51,190 nucleotides of DNA, from assembly GCF_000338295.1 (NCBI RefSeq), contig NZ_ANMO01000025.1:1-51190 (forward strand). Direction: 5' to 3'. This DNA is from Rhodopirellula europaea 6C. GTDB taxonomy: Bacteria; Planctomycetota; Planctomycetia; Pirellulales; Pirellulaceae. Position numbers and translations under genes: made by a program. Positions 18,201 to 26,725 of the stretch are shown here, in pieces. Within the stretch, counting starts at the first letter, position 1; every line of letters begins with the position of its first letter. The notes beneath the pieces were generated by a model that was not told the origin of the DNA, did not search any database, and saw nothing but the letters and a program-made list of their open reading frames with translations.

Positions 18201-18674
18201 ATGTCGCAAAATGCGGATTCCGTCTCGCCCATTCGCCTGGCTGTTGGTGGCGACCATGCCGGTTTCGCTCTGAAACAACTCGTTGTCGAGCGTTTCGGAT
18301 CGCAGGTCATCAGCCTGACCGACTGCGGAACCAATGACGAAACCTCCTGCGACTACCCCGATTTCGCTGTCGAAGTCGCCGAGCGAATCAACAGCGGCGA
18401 AGCCGATCGTGGGCTGCTGATTTGCGGCAGTGGTGTCGGCGTCAGCGTCGCAGCCAACAAAATCACCGGCATCCGCGCGGCGATCTGTCACGACACTTAT
18501 TCCGCGCGCCAAGGCGTAGAGCACGACGACATGAACGTGCTGTGCATCGGCGGCCGGATCATCGGCAGCGAGCTGGCATTCGAGATCATCTCCTCGTTCC
18601 TGAACGCCAAATACACTCCCGAAGAACGCCATCAGCGTCGACTCGACAAGATCCTGGCACTCGAGTGCGACTGA
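18201..18674 (+). CDS. rpiB: Ribose-5-phosphate isomerase B
   Basis: RpiB interconverts ribose 5-phosphate and ribulose 5-phosphate in the pentose phosphate pathway. In 157 residues the family motifs appear in order: AVGGDHAGFALK, DCGTNDETSCDYPDFA, LLICGSGVGVSVAANK (with the catalytic Cys), GIRAAICHDTYSARQGVEHD and VLCIGGRIIG. ATG 18201 starts just before the first strand; the frame is open much further upstream but only through the repeat region. It reads alone between the repeat spacer and convergent xerC. Confidence 0.93.
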   Translation: MSQNADSVSPIRLAVGGDHAGFALKQLVVERFGSQVISLTDCGTNDETSCDYPDFAVEVAERINSGEADRGLLICGSGVGVSVAANKITGIRAAICHDTYSARQGVEHDDMNVLCIGGRIIGSELAFEIISSFLNAKYTPEERHQRRLDKILALECD

Positions 18675-18736
18675 GCCATCGGAGCAGATCGGTTCCGTGA
18701 GCTCACGAAATCATTGGCTCATCGCCGAACGCGTTC

Positions 18737-19639
18737 TCACGCCGACCGAGGGTGAGCCTTCTCATAAACCTGACGCAGATTTGCTGCACTGACATGCGTG
18801 TAGATCTGGGTCGTTGTCAGCGATTTGTGACCCAGCAATTCTTGCACGCTGCGAATGTCCGCGCCGCGATCGAGCAGGTGAGTTGCAAAGGAGTGCCGCA
18901 ATGTGTGCGGGCTGGTCCGCGTATCCAGCTCCGCCTTGGCAATGTACTTCTCGAGCATCCGACCAACGCTGCGAGTCGTCAGGATGTTGCCAAACCGATT
19001 GACAAACACGGGAGCCGATCGGCCAAGCTTTTCAGCCTCAGGCGATCGGCTGCGACGTCCAGCGTAAGCCTGGATCGCTTTGATCGCGTACGAACCCAGC
19101 GGACTGATCCGCTCCTTGCGTCCCTTTCCGCGGACTCGGGTGATCCCTTGGGAGAAATCCAAATCACCATCGCGAAGTCCCACCAACTCGCTGACCCGCA
19201 GTCCCGATGAATACATCGTTTCCAAGATCGCTCGATCACGAAGTCCCGCTTCGCTGATCGCAGGCGGTGCAACCAAAAGACGGCCGACTTCGTCGCTGGT
19301 CAAAACGTGAGGAAGCTTGCGGTTGCTTCGTGGATTCCGCAGCGGCTTGGCCGGATTGCTGCTCGCCATTCCTTCTCGCATGGCGAACTTGAAGAAGCTT
19401 CGCAACGAGGCGAGCTTTCTCGAGATGGTCGTGCGAGCGTAGCCGGCTTGTTGAAGTGCAGCTTGAAATTGACGCAATTGCTGTGGCGTCAATGAATCCA
19501 GTTGGATGCGTCCCGTCTCGGCTTGTCCGATCCATTCCGCGAACGCGAACAGGTCTTCCCGATACGCTTTGATCGTCAAATCAGACGCATTGCGTTCGGT
19601 CGCCATGTACTGCAGAAATCGGGTGATCGCCGTTCCCAA
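18737..19639 (-). CDS. xerC: Tyrosine recombinase XerC/XerD type
   Basis: A 300-residue site-specific recombinase that resolves chromosome dimers. The N-terminal SAM-like domain reads MATERNASDLTIKAYREDL. The catalytic residues sit in SSGLRVSELVGLRDGDL (Arg I), TRVRGKGRKERISPLG (Lys), HTLRHSFATHLLDRGADI (His, Arg II), VQELLGHKSLTT (second His) and IYTHV (Tyr). A stop codon lies just upstream in frame, so the start is TTG 19639; the next ATG (residue 12) would cut into the conserved N-terminal helix. Whether it is XerC or XerD cannot be settled here. Confidence 0.9.
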   Translation of the reverse strand: MGTAITRFLQYMATERNASDLTIKAYREDLFAFAEWIGQAETGRIQLDSLTPQQLRQFQAALQQAGYARTTISRKLASLRSFFKFAMREGMASSNPAKPLRNPRSNRKLPHVLTSDEVGRLLVAPPAISEAGLRDRAILETMYSSGLRVSELVGLRDGDLDFSQGITRVRGKGRKERISPLGSYAIKAIQAYAGRRSRSPEAEKLGRSAPVFVNRFGNILTTRSVGRMLEKYIAKAELDTRTSPHTLRHSFATHLLDRGADIRSVQELLGHKSLTTTQIYTHVSAANLRQVYEKAHPRSA

Positions 19640-19667
19640 AATCGAGACTCACTGCTGACGGATGGAT

Positions 19668-19913
19668 TCAAACAAAGTCATCAATGGAAAGCGAATCAAA
19701 CTCTGAGCTCGCCGACACTTCGTCGTCCACCACAACCGTTTCGCGAATTTTGCGAGACAACATCGCAGCGTCATACCACGAGAAATCGAGTTCCGGATTG
19801 GCAGCAAAACGTGCCAACTGACGCAGGGTCTCGTCACGGTTCTCGTCGTCGAACAAGAAGATGAAACGTTCTTCGCCTTTGACCAAGGCTAACACGTTGA
19901 CTTCCTTTTCCAT
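19668..19913 (-). CDS. Small conserved protein of unknown function
   Basis: An 81-residue acidic protein from ATG 19913 (MEKEVNVLALVKGEERFIFL, then FDDENRDETLRQLARFAANP). It contains a likely beta-alpha element followed by an acidic, Ser/Asp-rich tail. It lies between xerC (28 bp downstream) and a lipoprotein gene on the same strand. The frame extends upstream to 20006 but then overlaps the lipoprotein gene. I recognise no domain. Confidence 0.6.
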   Translation of the reverse strand: MEKEVNVLALVKGEERFIFLFDDENRDETLRQLARFAANPELDFSWYDAAMLSRKIRETVVVDDEVSASSEFDSLSIDDFV

Positions 19914-19984
19914 CGTTTGATCGTCCTGAGTGCGAATGTCGCGGGTCCGGAGAAACTTCCGCTGGGAGTTTCCCGCGATGCTGC

Positions 19985-21277
19985 TCAGTATCGGCTCACG
20001 GGCCATCGCAGTATGAGGTCGCTTTGGTCACGACCACCCCGCGACTCCAACATTTCGACGATGTGCAAGTGACAACAGAAACGAATGAAATCATCGCTAC
20101 GTTTGATATAACCCTGCCAAGCCATCCCCCGTGCGTCATCCCCCGTCTCAACGTAGTCTGCCAAACGCTGGGTGAAGTAAGGATCGTCGCCGCGATACAG
20201 GCGAGTGTGCGAGATCACGGGATCGTGTTGAACGATCATCGCGGGCGGTGCCATCGCGGGCGGATCGGGAATCAAATCCGTCGGGTCGGGCCAGGCTGGT
20301 GGCAGGGGTGCCATGCTGGCAAACGGCTCGGATCCGCAGGCTTCTTCATACATCACGCCACCGGCATCGACCGAGCCGTCAACGATCACGTCGCCTTCCC
20401 AGCCCATGCCTTGTTCTTGCCAACCAGTGCCGTCTTCCCACACGACTTCTCCATCATTGATGGATGGAGCCATCGTGGGACTGATGACTTGGTGCTCGGC
20501 CACTTCCGCTTGATAGGAATGATGATCCACCAAGCGAATGACGCCGGCGGATTCGGGACCGGCGGGCGATTCCTCATCACCAAAGGGATCCGCTTCTTTT
20601 CGCAATGGGTTTGAACTGGCAAAGTCGGGCTCCGGTGTCTCGACCTCTTCCGCCGCTTTGTCGACCGGTGTTGCCAGGGGAATTCGTTGTGGGATTTGCG
20701 TCTTGAGCTGGCTGCGAGCCAATTCAAATTCAGCTTCCCGAACGATTCGAGCTGGAATTTTCTCTTCGGCTTCGGTCCCCCAAGGCAAACCGTACCCGGG
20801 CGGAATCGTGTGAAACCCTTCGTTGGCAGCGTACCAGTGAACGGTCATCCCCATTCGCGGCGGATAATAAGCGTCGAAATCAGTGACCGATCCGACGACG
20901 ATCGCTTCGACATCCATCATCTGTGCGAGCCGTTGAAAATCGGCTCCGACACGAGGTTCACCGTACTGCATCGAATAGGCTCGATACTGCGTCGAGGTGA
21001 CGCCCACCGGCAACACTTCAAAGCCCGGAATTGCTTGCAAAGCGGCGTAATACGATCGTGCGACTGCCTCGCCGTCCACGTTGGGCTGGTGGCTTTGGTT
21101 GTAGAAAGGCAGCACCGCGACCCGTTTCATTTGCGGGAAGGGGTTGTGCAGCGTGTCTCGCTGACGCGTTTCCGGAACCAGCGTGCATCCACTCAACAGC
21201 GATACACTCAGACACACCCACACCATCGTGGTGCGAGTCCAAGCGGACGCGAGCAAGAATGTCATTTGGCGAGCCAT
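19985..21277 (-). CDS. Outer-membrane-type lipoprotein of unknown function
   Basis: A 430-residue lipoprotein. From ATG 21277 a hydrophobic segment MVWVCLSVSLLSGC gives a lipobox with Cys at 31. The next domain (KRVAVLPFYNQSHQP... DVEAIVVGSVTDFDAYYPPR) looks like the nucleotide-binding-like fold of CsgG/GNA1162-type lipoproteins, which is tentative. A low-complexity acidic/Pro region follows, with DPTDLIPDPPAMAPPAM, then a C-terminal FTQRLADYVETGDDARGM and a helical end. In-frame ATGs nearer the signal (21265, 21223) are also possible. First gene of a possible unit with the 81-residue protein and xerC. Confidence 0.7.
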   Translation of the reverse strand: MARQMTFLLASAWTRTTMVWVCLSVSLLSGCTLVPETRQRDTLHNPFPQMKRVAVLPFYNQSHQPNVDGEAVARSYYAALQAIPGFEVLPVGVTSTQYRAYSMQYGEPRVGADFQRLAQMMDVEAIVVGSVTDFDAYYPPRMGMTVHWYAANEGFHTIPPGYGLPWGTEAEEKIPARIVREAEFELARSQLKTQIPQRIPLATPVDKAAEEVETPEPDFASSNPLRKEADPFGDEESPAGPESAGVIRLVDHHSYQAEVAEHQVISPTMAPSINDGEVVWEDGTGWQEQGMGWEGDVIVDGSVDAGGVMYEEACGSEPFASMAPLPPAWPDPTDLIPDPPAMAPPAMIVQHDPVISHTRLYRGDDPYFTQRLADYVETGDDARGMAWQGYIKRSDDFIRFCCHLHIVEMLESRGGRDQSDLILRWPVSRY

Positions 21278-21558
21278 GTGTTTCACGATCGACCCCTCGG
21301 TCACCGCGCAATGTCTCCACCCCCACAACTCTCATCGGCCCACCGCCCCCCATTTCTTCACCCCAATCCGAAGAATTTCGCTCTTTCTCCTGAAACGAAT
21401 AGTCGGGCAACTTGCTCCGTAACGCCAGCTTCCGAACCAGGAAGCGGCTACATCCGGCGAGACCAACATCCACACCTCAAAAAAGGCCGCACTGCTCTCG
21501 CCACCGAGTCGCTTCTCGTCTGGGCGAAGTCGCGGCGGCCTGCTAAAATCCCTGTTCC

Positions 21559-21645
21559 GGATGGGTGGCCGAGTGGACGAAGGCTCTAGTCTTGAAAACT
21601 AGCGTAGGGGAGACCTTACCGTGGGTTCGAATCCCACCCCATCCG
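21559..21645 (+). tRNA. tRNA-Ser (UGA)
   Basis: Acceptor arms GGATGGG and CCCATCC pair with discriminator G. The anticodon stem CTAGT/ACTAG holds the loop CTTGAAA with anticodon TGA. A long variable arm and a T-arm GTGGGTTCGAATCCCAC follow. The 87-nt length and extra arm fit serine. CCA is not encoded. Confidence 0.96.
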
Positions 21646-21721
21646 CTTCTTTTGATCTCGGACGTTCTCGATGAATGGCGAAGATCCGCGGGGCAATTGC
21701 GTGAGCCATTCCGGCCGCGAA

Positions 21722-22663
21722 TCAGCCAAGCAGTGGCTGCAACAATTGCCGGCGAGTGACCACGCTGCCAATCTTTCCACTGGCTTCGTACAAGACCGCG
21801 ACGTCGCTGTGGGCGTCGTACAAACGCAACAGCACGCCTAGATGCCGGTCGGTCAACGCACCGCGAACGATCGGCAGCGGCGCTGGAACCTGGTCTTGAT
21901 AAACCAGATCAGAGTAGCGGTAAAAACCGATGATCCGGCCTTTGCGACGCACCAAAATAATGGGGTGATTTTGCCGGCGGGCCTGGCGGCGGGCGAGCTC
22001 CAAATCGACGGGTGAATCCACGACCGCCAATCGCTCGGGACGCACGCCAAACTGGACGGCCGGTCCATTGCCAACATCAAAGACATTCTGGGCCAAATTG
22101 CGTTGTCCCACCGCCAGAATCCCCGCGTCTTGCCCCGCCTGAAGCACCTGGTCCAAATCACCACGTGCCATCGACAAACGCAAACGGAACGGCGTTTCAC
22201 CGGTCAGCTTCTGCAGCGCATTGCCCAGCAAGCTGAGCAGCAACGAGATCGGAGAAAACACGATCGTCGCGATCAACAACAACCAACGGGTGCCTCGCAA
22301 GAGTCGATAAGGTGCTTGATAAAACAGGTGTTTTGGCAGCAACTCACCAAACACAAAGACCACCGGCGTCATCATCACGGTGGCAGCCAATTCGATCGCT
22401 TCGCCTCCGCCAATCAATGCACCAACGAACATCACGATCGCCAAACTGGTCAGATAGTTCGCCAGGTTGTTTCCAACCAAAGTCGTGGCAACAAAGATCG
22501 CTGGATGATTGATCATCCACACCAGTCCTCGACCGGCGAACGAACCGCTCAGTCCATCCAGCACTAATCGCGTGCGTGAGACCCGATATAGCCCGGTTTC
22601 GCTGCCGCTGAAAAAAGCGGACAGCATCAATCCAACAAGAAAAACTCCAACAGCCAACATCAT
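21722..22663 (-). CDS. DUF21/CNNM-type membrane protein (short CorC-family member)
   Basis: A 313-residue membrane protein. The N-terminal DUF21 domain contains LMLSAFFSGSETGLYRVSRTRL, then VATTLVGNNLANYLTSLAI and PVVFVFGELLPKHLFY, the hallmarks of the CNNM/CorC magnesium-transport family. A cytoplasmic CBS-like part follows (PIILVRRKGRIIGFYRYSDLV). It lacks the C-terminal CorC_HlyC domain that its upstream paralogue has. Its ATG overlaps the stop of that gene (ATGA). Role in divalent-metal homeostasis is inferred from the family. Confidence 0.88.
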   Translation of the reverse strand: MMLAVGVFLVGLMLSAFFSGSETGLYRVSRTRLVLDGLSGSFAGRGLVWMINHPAIFVATTLVGNNLANYLTSLAIVMFVGALIGGGEAIELAATVMMTPVVFVFGELLPKHLFYQAPYRLLRGTRWLLLIATIVFSPISLLLSLLGNALQKLTGETPFRLRLSMARGDLDQVLQAGQDAGILAVGQRNLAQNVFDVGNGPAVQFGVRPERLAVVDSPVDLELARRQARRQNHPIILVRRKGRIIGFYRYSDLVYQDQVPAPLPIVRGALTDRHLGVLLRLYDAHSDVAVLYEASGKIGSVVTRRQLLQPLLG

Positions 22664-23895
22664 GATGAAGGACGCTCCGAGTCAGGACCCAACCAAGCTT
22701 CGATCCAGATCCCGTCTTCGTCCTCTTCCGTCACCACCAACTCGTATTCCGCCAACGGAGCCACATCACCGGCACGCGGAACGCGTTCGTTGTGACGCTG
22801 AATGTGCCCACCAACGGTCGCCGTGCGTTCTTCGGGCAAATCAATTTCCAACGTTTTCGCGAGTGCACGCAGGCTGGTCGACCCAGGCATTCGATAGTGC
22901 TTGCCACCCAATTGTTTGATTTGATCTTCTGCGGCGTCCAATTGATCCGTGCTCGCCAAAACGCCTCGCAGAATGTCGTCAACGGTCAGTGCACCAACGA
23001 CCTCACCGAACTCGTTGACTACAACCGCCATCGTGATGTCTTGTTCGTCCAACTGGTCGTAAACCTGAGCGATTTTCGCAGACCACGGCACATGCAAGAC
23101 CTTCTCCACCGCCGAAGGCAAATCGTCGATCTGTTGCGGCCTGAGCAGTCGAACCGCGATCGAACCGAGAATGGTTTGGCCAGAAGAATCCTCGGGATCC
23201 GCGACAATCAGATAGCCACCAGGAGGCGACCCTTCCGCCAAAAGAGATGTTTTGAGCGGAGGCGAAACGATCATCAGCTTGCTGCGCGGACGCATCATTT
23301 CGTCGGCTTGAATCTCAGCCATCATCACCAACGACCGCAGTGCCAATCGTTCTCGTCGAAGCAAGGTTGCATCGTCGGTCCCGAGTTCGATCGCACGTTC
23401 AATGTCCGTCAACTCGATCTCTGGCTCGGGCTCAAACGTCGGCCACAACAAACGCCCGGCGGCTTCGTTGGCCCATTTCACGAACGGCAAGATGGGCGAA
23501 ACGATACCGACCGCAATGGTCATGGGAACGCCAACCATCAAAGCGATTCGCGTCGGCGTCATCACCGCGAAACTCTTGGGCAACATCTCGCTGAAGAAGA
23601 TGATCGTGAGCAAACAAACCAGCGTAAAAATTCCCGGGCGCGAAAGATCGGCGGACACGATCGCGACCAACGTGAAGTAAGTCATGTTGATCAGCAGATT
23701 CCAAAACAGGATCGCAGCCAACAATCGATCCGGCTCCGCGAGCAACAACGTCACCACACGTCCCGCCGCTCCGTTGCGACCGATTCGTTTTCGGTCACGT
23801 TCTTTCAGCGAGAACAGAGCGGCTTCGCTGCCACTGAACAGCCCGCTAGCGACAATGAGTACGAGCATCGCGGCCAACATTGGCCACTTCGACAT
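22660..23895 (-). CDS. DUF21/CBS/CorC_HlyC membrane protein
   Basis: A 411-residue CorC-family protein. The DUF21 membrane domain shows SGLFSGSEAALFSLKERDRK, LFWNLLINMTYFTLVAI and IIFFSEMLPKSFAVM. A CBS pair follows, with TMAVVVNEFGEVVGALTVDD as the second CBS core, then a C-terminal CorC_HlyC domain (ATVGGHIQRHNERVPRAGD). ATG 23895 is chosen; TTG 23907 would overlap the ABC-2 gene's stop instead. Implicated in magnesium or cobalt efflux or resistance by family. It is the middle gene of a three-gene overlapping operon. Confidence 0.88.
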   Translation of the reverse strand: MSKWPMLAAMLVLIVASGLFSGSEAALFSLKERDRKRIGRNGAAGRVVTLLLAEPDRLLAAILFWNLLINMTYFTLVAIVSADLSRPGIFTLVCLLTIIFFSEMLPKSFAVMTPTRIALMVGVPMTIAVGIVSPILPFVKWANEAAGRLLWPTFEPEPEIELTDIERAIELGTDDATLLRRERLALRSLVMMAEIQADEMMRPRSKLMIVSPPLKTSLLAEGSPPGGYLIVADPEDSSGQTILGSIAVRLLRPQQIDDLPSAVEKVLHVPWSAKIAQVYDQLDEQDITMAVVVNEFGEVVGALTVDDILRGVLASTDQLDAAEDQIKQLGGKHYRMPGSTSLRALAKTLEIDLPEERTATVGGHIQRHNERVPRAGDVAPLAEYELVVTEEDEDGIWIEAWLGPDSERPSS

Positions 23896-23903
23896 CAGCT
23901 CGC

Positions 23904-25787
23904 TCAATTCGTGGTCCCCGGCAACGCCTCGGGACTGTCACCCGTTGTTCGCGTTGTCTCATTGCCGCGGTCTGGTTCCAACGACACATCAAATTCGCTG
24001 AGCGCGGGAATCATCATCGCTGCGGTCGTGAATCCATAACCGGCAAGCAGACTAAACACGACCCACAAGTGATCGGTTTGCAGCAGAAACTGAGTGATCG
24101 CGTAAAACGTGATCAGCGGCAATGCAAAGGACGCGGCAAAGATCGCCGACGACGGGTTTCGCCACCCAAGTGCGGCGAACAGAGCCAGCCCACCGCCCAG
24201 GATCATCACCAAGAACGGTGCCAACTGAAGCTGGAACGCGCCACGGAAGCTGACCATGATCGTCATGCAAATCGCGATGCCAACGCAAAGGAAGAACACG
24301 GTTCCCAGGCTGGCCAGTGTCGCCGTTCGGCCTGAAACATAGTTCAGCCCGGAGTGAATTCCCAACATGGAAACAAAGACGACCAAGGCGAATCCGCCTA
24401 ACAGCGTGTAAACCATGTTTTCGATGGTCATCACGCCAGACAGCCCTAAATAGATCGTGAGCAACATCGGCAGAATGATCATCTCTTTCGCCGCGTACAT
24501 CACGCCCCAAAGTTTGCCGAATACAAACTCGCTGGGTCGAAGGTCCGTGACCAACAACAAGTCCAACGCCAACCCATCTCGCTCACCGGTGACCGCGTTC
24601 ACGGCCAATGCATTGACCAAGACCAAACTGATCACGCCCAGCACCGCGACCGGAATCGTTACCGCGGGCAAGGCTCGTCCAATGCGGCCTGCTGGTTCCA
24701 TCGCGACGCCGCTTTCCACCTGCAGGTAAACCGCCGTGGCAATGATTGCGAAGATCAAAACAAAGACCGCTCGAATGAGAATGATCTTTCGTCCGTAAGC
24801 CCAAGTTCGAATCTCACGCCAAAGGATTGGGTTGTCCCAAACCGGCCGAGGCTGCCGGACTTTCCAGGACTCAGGATCTTTCTCGCGATCGCGTTGGAAC
24901 GCTTCGCTTTCAAACTCTTCGCTGGTTTCGGCCTCGGGTGCTTTCATGCGAACTTCACGCGATGGGTTCCACACACGAACCTTGGCGATTCCGATTCCCA
25001 AAATCACGGCTGACAAAACGCTGCCAACGAGCACAAATAATCCGCCGCCGTCACTCAGAAACGCTGCCCAACCCGCATCCGCATTGGTCGCCGCCAACAA
25101 AGCTCGTGGAGCACTGATCGCCATCGCCCACTTGGAGTCGTCCCCAAACATCGACGCCGCGATCTCGCCCGCGGCAACCAACAGCAACAACACCAATACC
25201 GTCAGAGCGATCGACTGAAATGTTTTTTCTCGCCACAACGCGACCACGGTACCAACCGCGGCGGAGACGACGACGCTGACCAACGTGACCGCGAAAACGG
25301 CCAAGACTTGTCCCGGTGCGACTCCGCCCAACAAGGGCAACGTCAGAAACAGCGGCAAAGAAATGACGCAAAGTGCAAACGGTGACAACAGGGTCGCTGC
25401 CGCTTTGCCGCCAACGATCTCGAAGCCCGACAAACGGGTCATCAGCATCAAAATCAGGGTCCGGCGGTCCTTTTCCTGAGCCACGCTGCTAGCCGCTCCC
25501 ACCGCCGCCAACGCTGACAAAATCACCAACTGAAGCGGAGCGAGCAAACGGAACATCCAGCCACCAAATTTGGCCGCGTCCGCGTTGGCCGCCAAAGAAC
25601 GCGAACCGTCCAGCACCAAATATCCGGTGCATAGCAACAGAAACAGTGCCATCAAATAGACACCGCGTGTGACATAGGTCGCCGGCCGCTTGGGGACGAC
25701 GGATGCTTCGCGTTGAAAAACGGGGCCGAGCATGACTGGGATCAAACCGTGGGGCAATTGCCGAAGGAGGTCGCCGAGAGGATTCAC
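23904..25787 (-). CDS. ABC-2-type membrane protein, two six-helix halves
   Basis: A 627-residue membrane protein with a GTG start. Two permease-like halves are each preceded by an amphipathic stretch: PVFQREASVVPKRPATYVTR at the start and NPILWREIRTWAYGRKIILI around 310, the NPxxxRE-like pattern of ABC-2/GldF-type permeases. Between them is a charged soluble linker (EETSEEFES-like, about 275-305). It contains AQEKDRRTLILMLMTRL and GERDGLALDLLLVTDLRP, characteristic of ABC-2 family proteins. No ATPase gene is adjacent, so its partner lies elsewhere. It is first in the operon with two CorC-family genes. Confidence 0.78.
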   Translation of the reverse strand: MNPLGDLLRQLPHGLIPVMLGPVFQREASVVPKRPATYVTRGVYLMALFLLLCTGYLVLDGSRSLAANADAAKFGGWMFRLLAPLQLVILSALAAVGAASSVAQEKDRRTLILMLMTRLSGFEIVGGKAAATLLSPFALCVISLPLFLTLPLLGGVAPGQVLAVFAVTLVSVVVSAAVGTVVALWREKTFQSIALTVLVLLLLVAAGEIAASMFGDDSKWAMAISAPRALLAATNADAGWAAFLSDGGGLFVLVGSVLSAVILGIGIAKVRVWNPSREVRMKAPEAETSEEFESEAFQRDREKDPESWKVRQPRPVWDNPILWREIRTWAYGRKIILIRAVFVLIFAIIATAVYLQVESGVAMEPAGRIGRALPAVTIPVAVLGVISLVLVNALAVNAVTGERDGLALDLLLVTDLRPSEFVFGKLWGVMYAAKEMIILPMLLTIYLGLSGVMTIENMVYTLLGGFALVVFVSMLGIHSGLNYVSGRTATLASLGTVFFLCVGIAICMTIMVSFRGAFQLQLAPFLVMILGGGLALFAALGWRNPSSAIFAASFALPLITFYAITQFLLQTDHLWVVFSLLAGYGFTTAAMMIPALSEFDVSLEPDRGNETTRTTGDSPEALPGTTN

Positions 25788-25876
25788 GTGCGGTCGCAGT
25801 CTAATGCATCACCGCCCAATCGAGAATCAAGTCGTTAAGCATTGACTCCAAGAATGGTTCGATTTGGCGAGTATTT

Positions 25877-26620
25877 TCACCCCTTTGCAGGCCCGAGAAC
25901 GCCTCGTTTCTCCATTTCGCGGATGATTTCCGTCGCCTGATCATGAGGCGTCTGGCCCTTCCGCCACTTCAAATGAATTTCAGGCGAGGGCGGTGCGTCG
26001 TAGGGGTCGCTGATTCCGGTGAAGTTTTTGATTTCGCCCGCGATCGCCTTTTGATACAGCCCCTTCGGATCTCGCTGCTTGCAAATTTCCAGAGGCGTGT
26101 CGACAAAAACCTCCAGGAAATCACCTGCTCGGCCACTGCTCTCGATCGTTTTTCGCACCCGATCTCGGTCGCGCTGATAGGGACTCACAAACGCAGCCAA
26201 AACGATCACGCCAGCCGATGCGAACAACTCGGTGACCGCACCAATCCGGCGAATGTTTTCTTCACGATCGATGGGACCAAACCCCAATCCAAACCGCCCG
26301 GCGAACTCCTCGCCATGCTCTTCTTGCAACACGGACGGAGGAGCACACAAACCATGACGCACATTGTCGCCATCCAGCAACGTGCACGTTGCTCCACGAT
26401 CAATCAGCAACCGATCCAACTCATTCGCGATCGTGCTCTTGCCGCACCCGCTCAGCCCAGTGAACCAAACCACAACACCGCGTTGCCCCAATTTGCTTTC
26501 GCGGTCTTCACGAGAAACTGTGTGGGCGTGCCAAACAATGTTCTTTTGCACATCGTCTTGGCCGTCGCCGGCTTTTGGTGCGCTGCTGGCGGCGGAGTCG
26601 TCAGAGTTGGGCTGGCTCAT
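25877..26620 (-). CDS. cysC: Adenylylsulfate kinase (APS kinase)
   Basis: CysC phosphorylates APS to PAPS, the sulfate donor. In 247 residues the P-loop is GLSGCGKST (about 55-63), followed by LLDGDNVRHGL, ENIRRIGAVTELFASAG, AFVSPYQRDRDRVRKTI, EVFVDTPLEICKQRDPKGLY and IKNFTGISDPYDAPPSPE, all family hallmarks. About 17-20 extra residues (APPSVLQEEHGEEFAGR) are inserted after the HGL motif, where the usual enzyme continues directly into NRDLGF. The start is uncertain: ATG 26620 gives a short low-complexity leader; ATG 26686 or TTG 26707 are possible. No cysD/cysN lies nearby. Confidence 0.9.
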   Translation of the reverse strand: MSQPNSDDSAASSAPKAGDGQDDVQKNIVWHAHTVSREDRESKLGQRGVVVWFTGLSGCGKSTIANELDRLLIDRGATCTLLDGDNVRHGLCAPPSVLQEEHGEEFAGRFGLGFGPIDREENIRRIGAVTELFASAGVIVLAAFVSPYQRDRDRVRKTIESSGRAGDFLEVFVDTPLEICKQRDPKGLYQKAIAGEIKNFTGISDPYDAPPSPEIHLKWRKGQTPHDQATEIIREMEKRGVLGPAKG

Positions 26621-26725
26621 GTTTTCGATTGATTGGGAATGACAGGGTGAATGTTCATCGGCCACGTCAGCATTGACGTCGTCCATCCTAATTGCACAAT
26701 CCGGCAATCGACGCCGGTGGAAGAC

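Noticed and set aside
22792-24039. A 415-residue plus-strand frame
   Set aside because: It is antisense to the CorC-family gene, rich in Arg/His/Gln as such shadows are, with no motifs.
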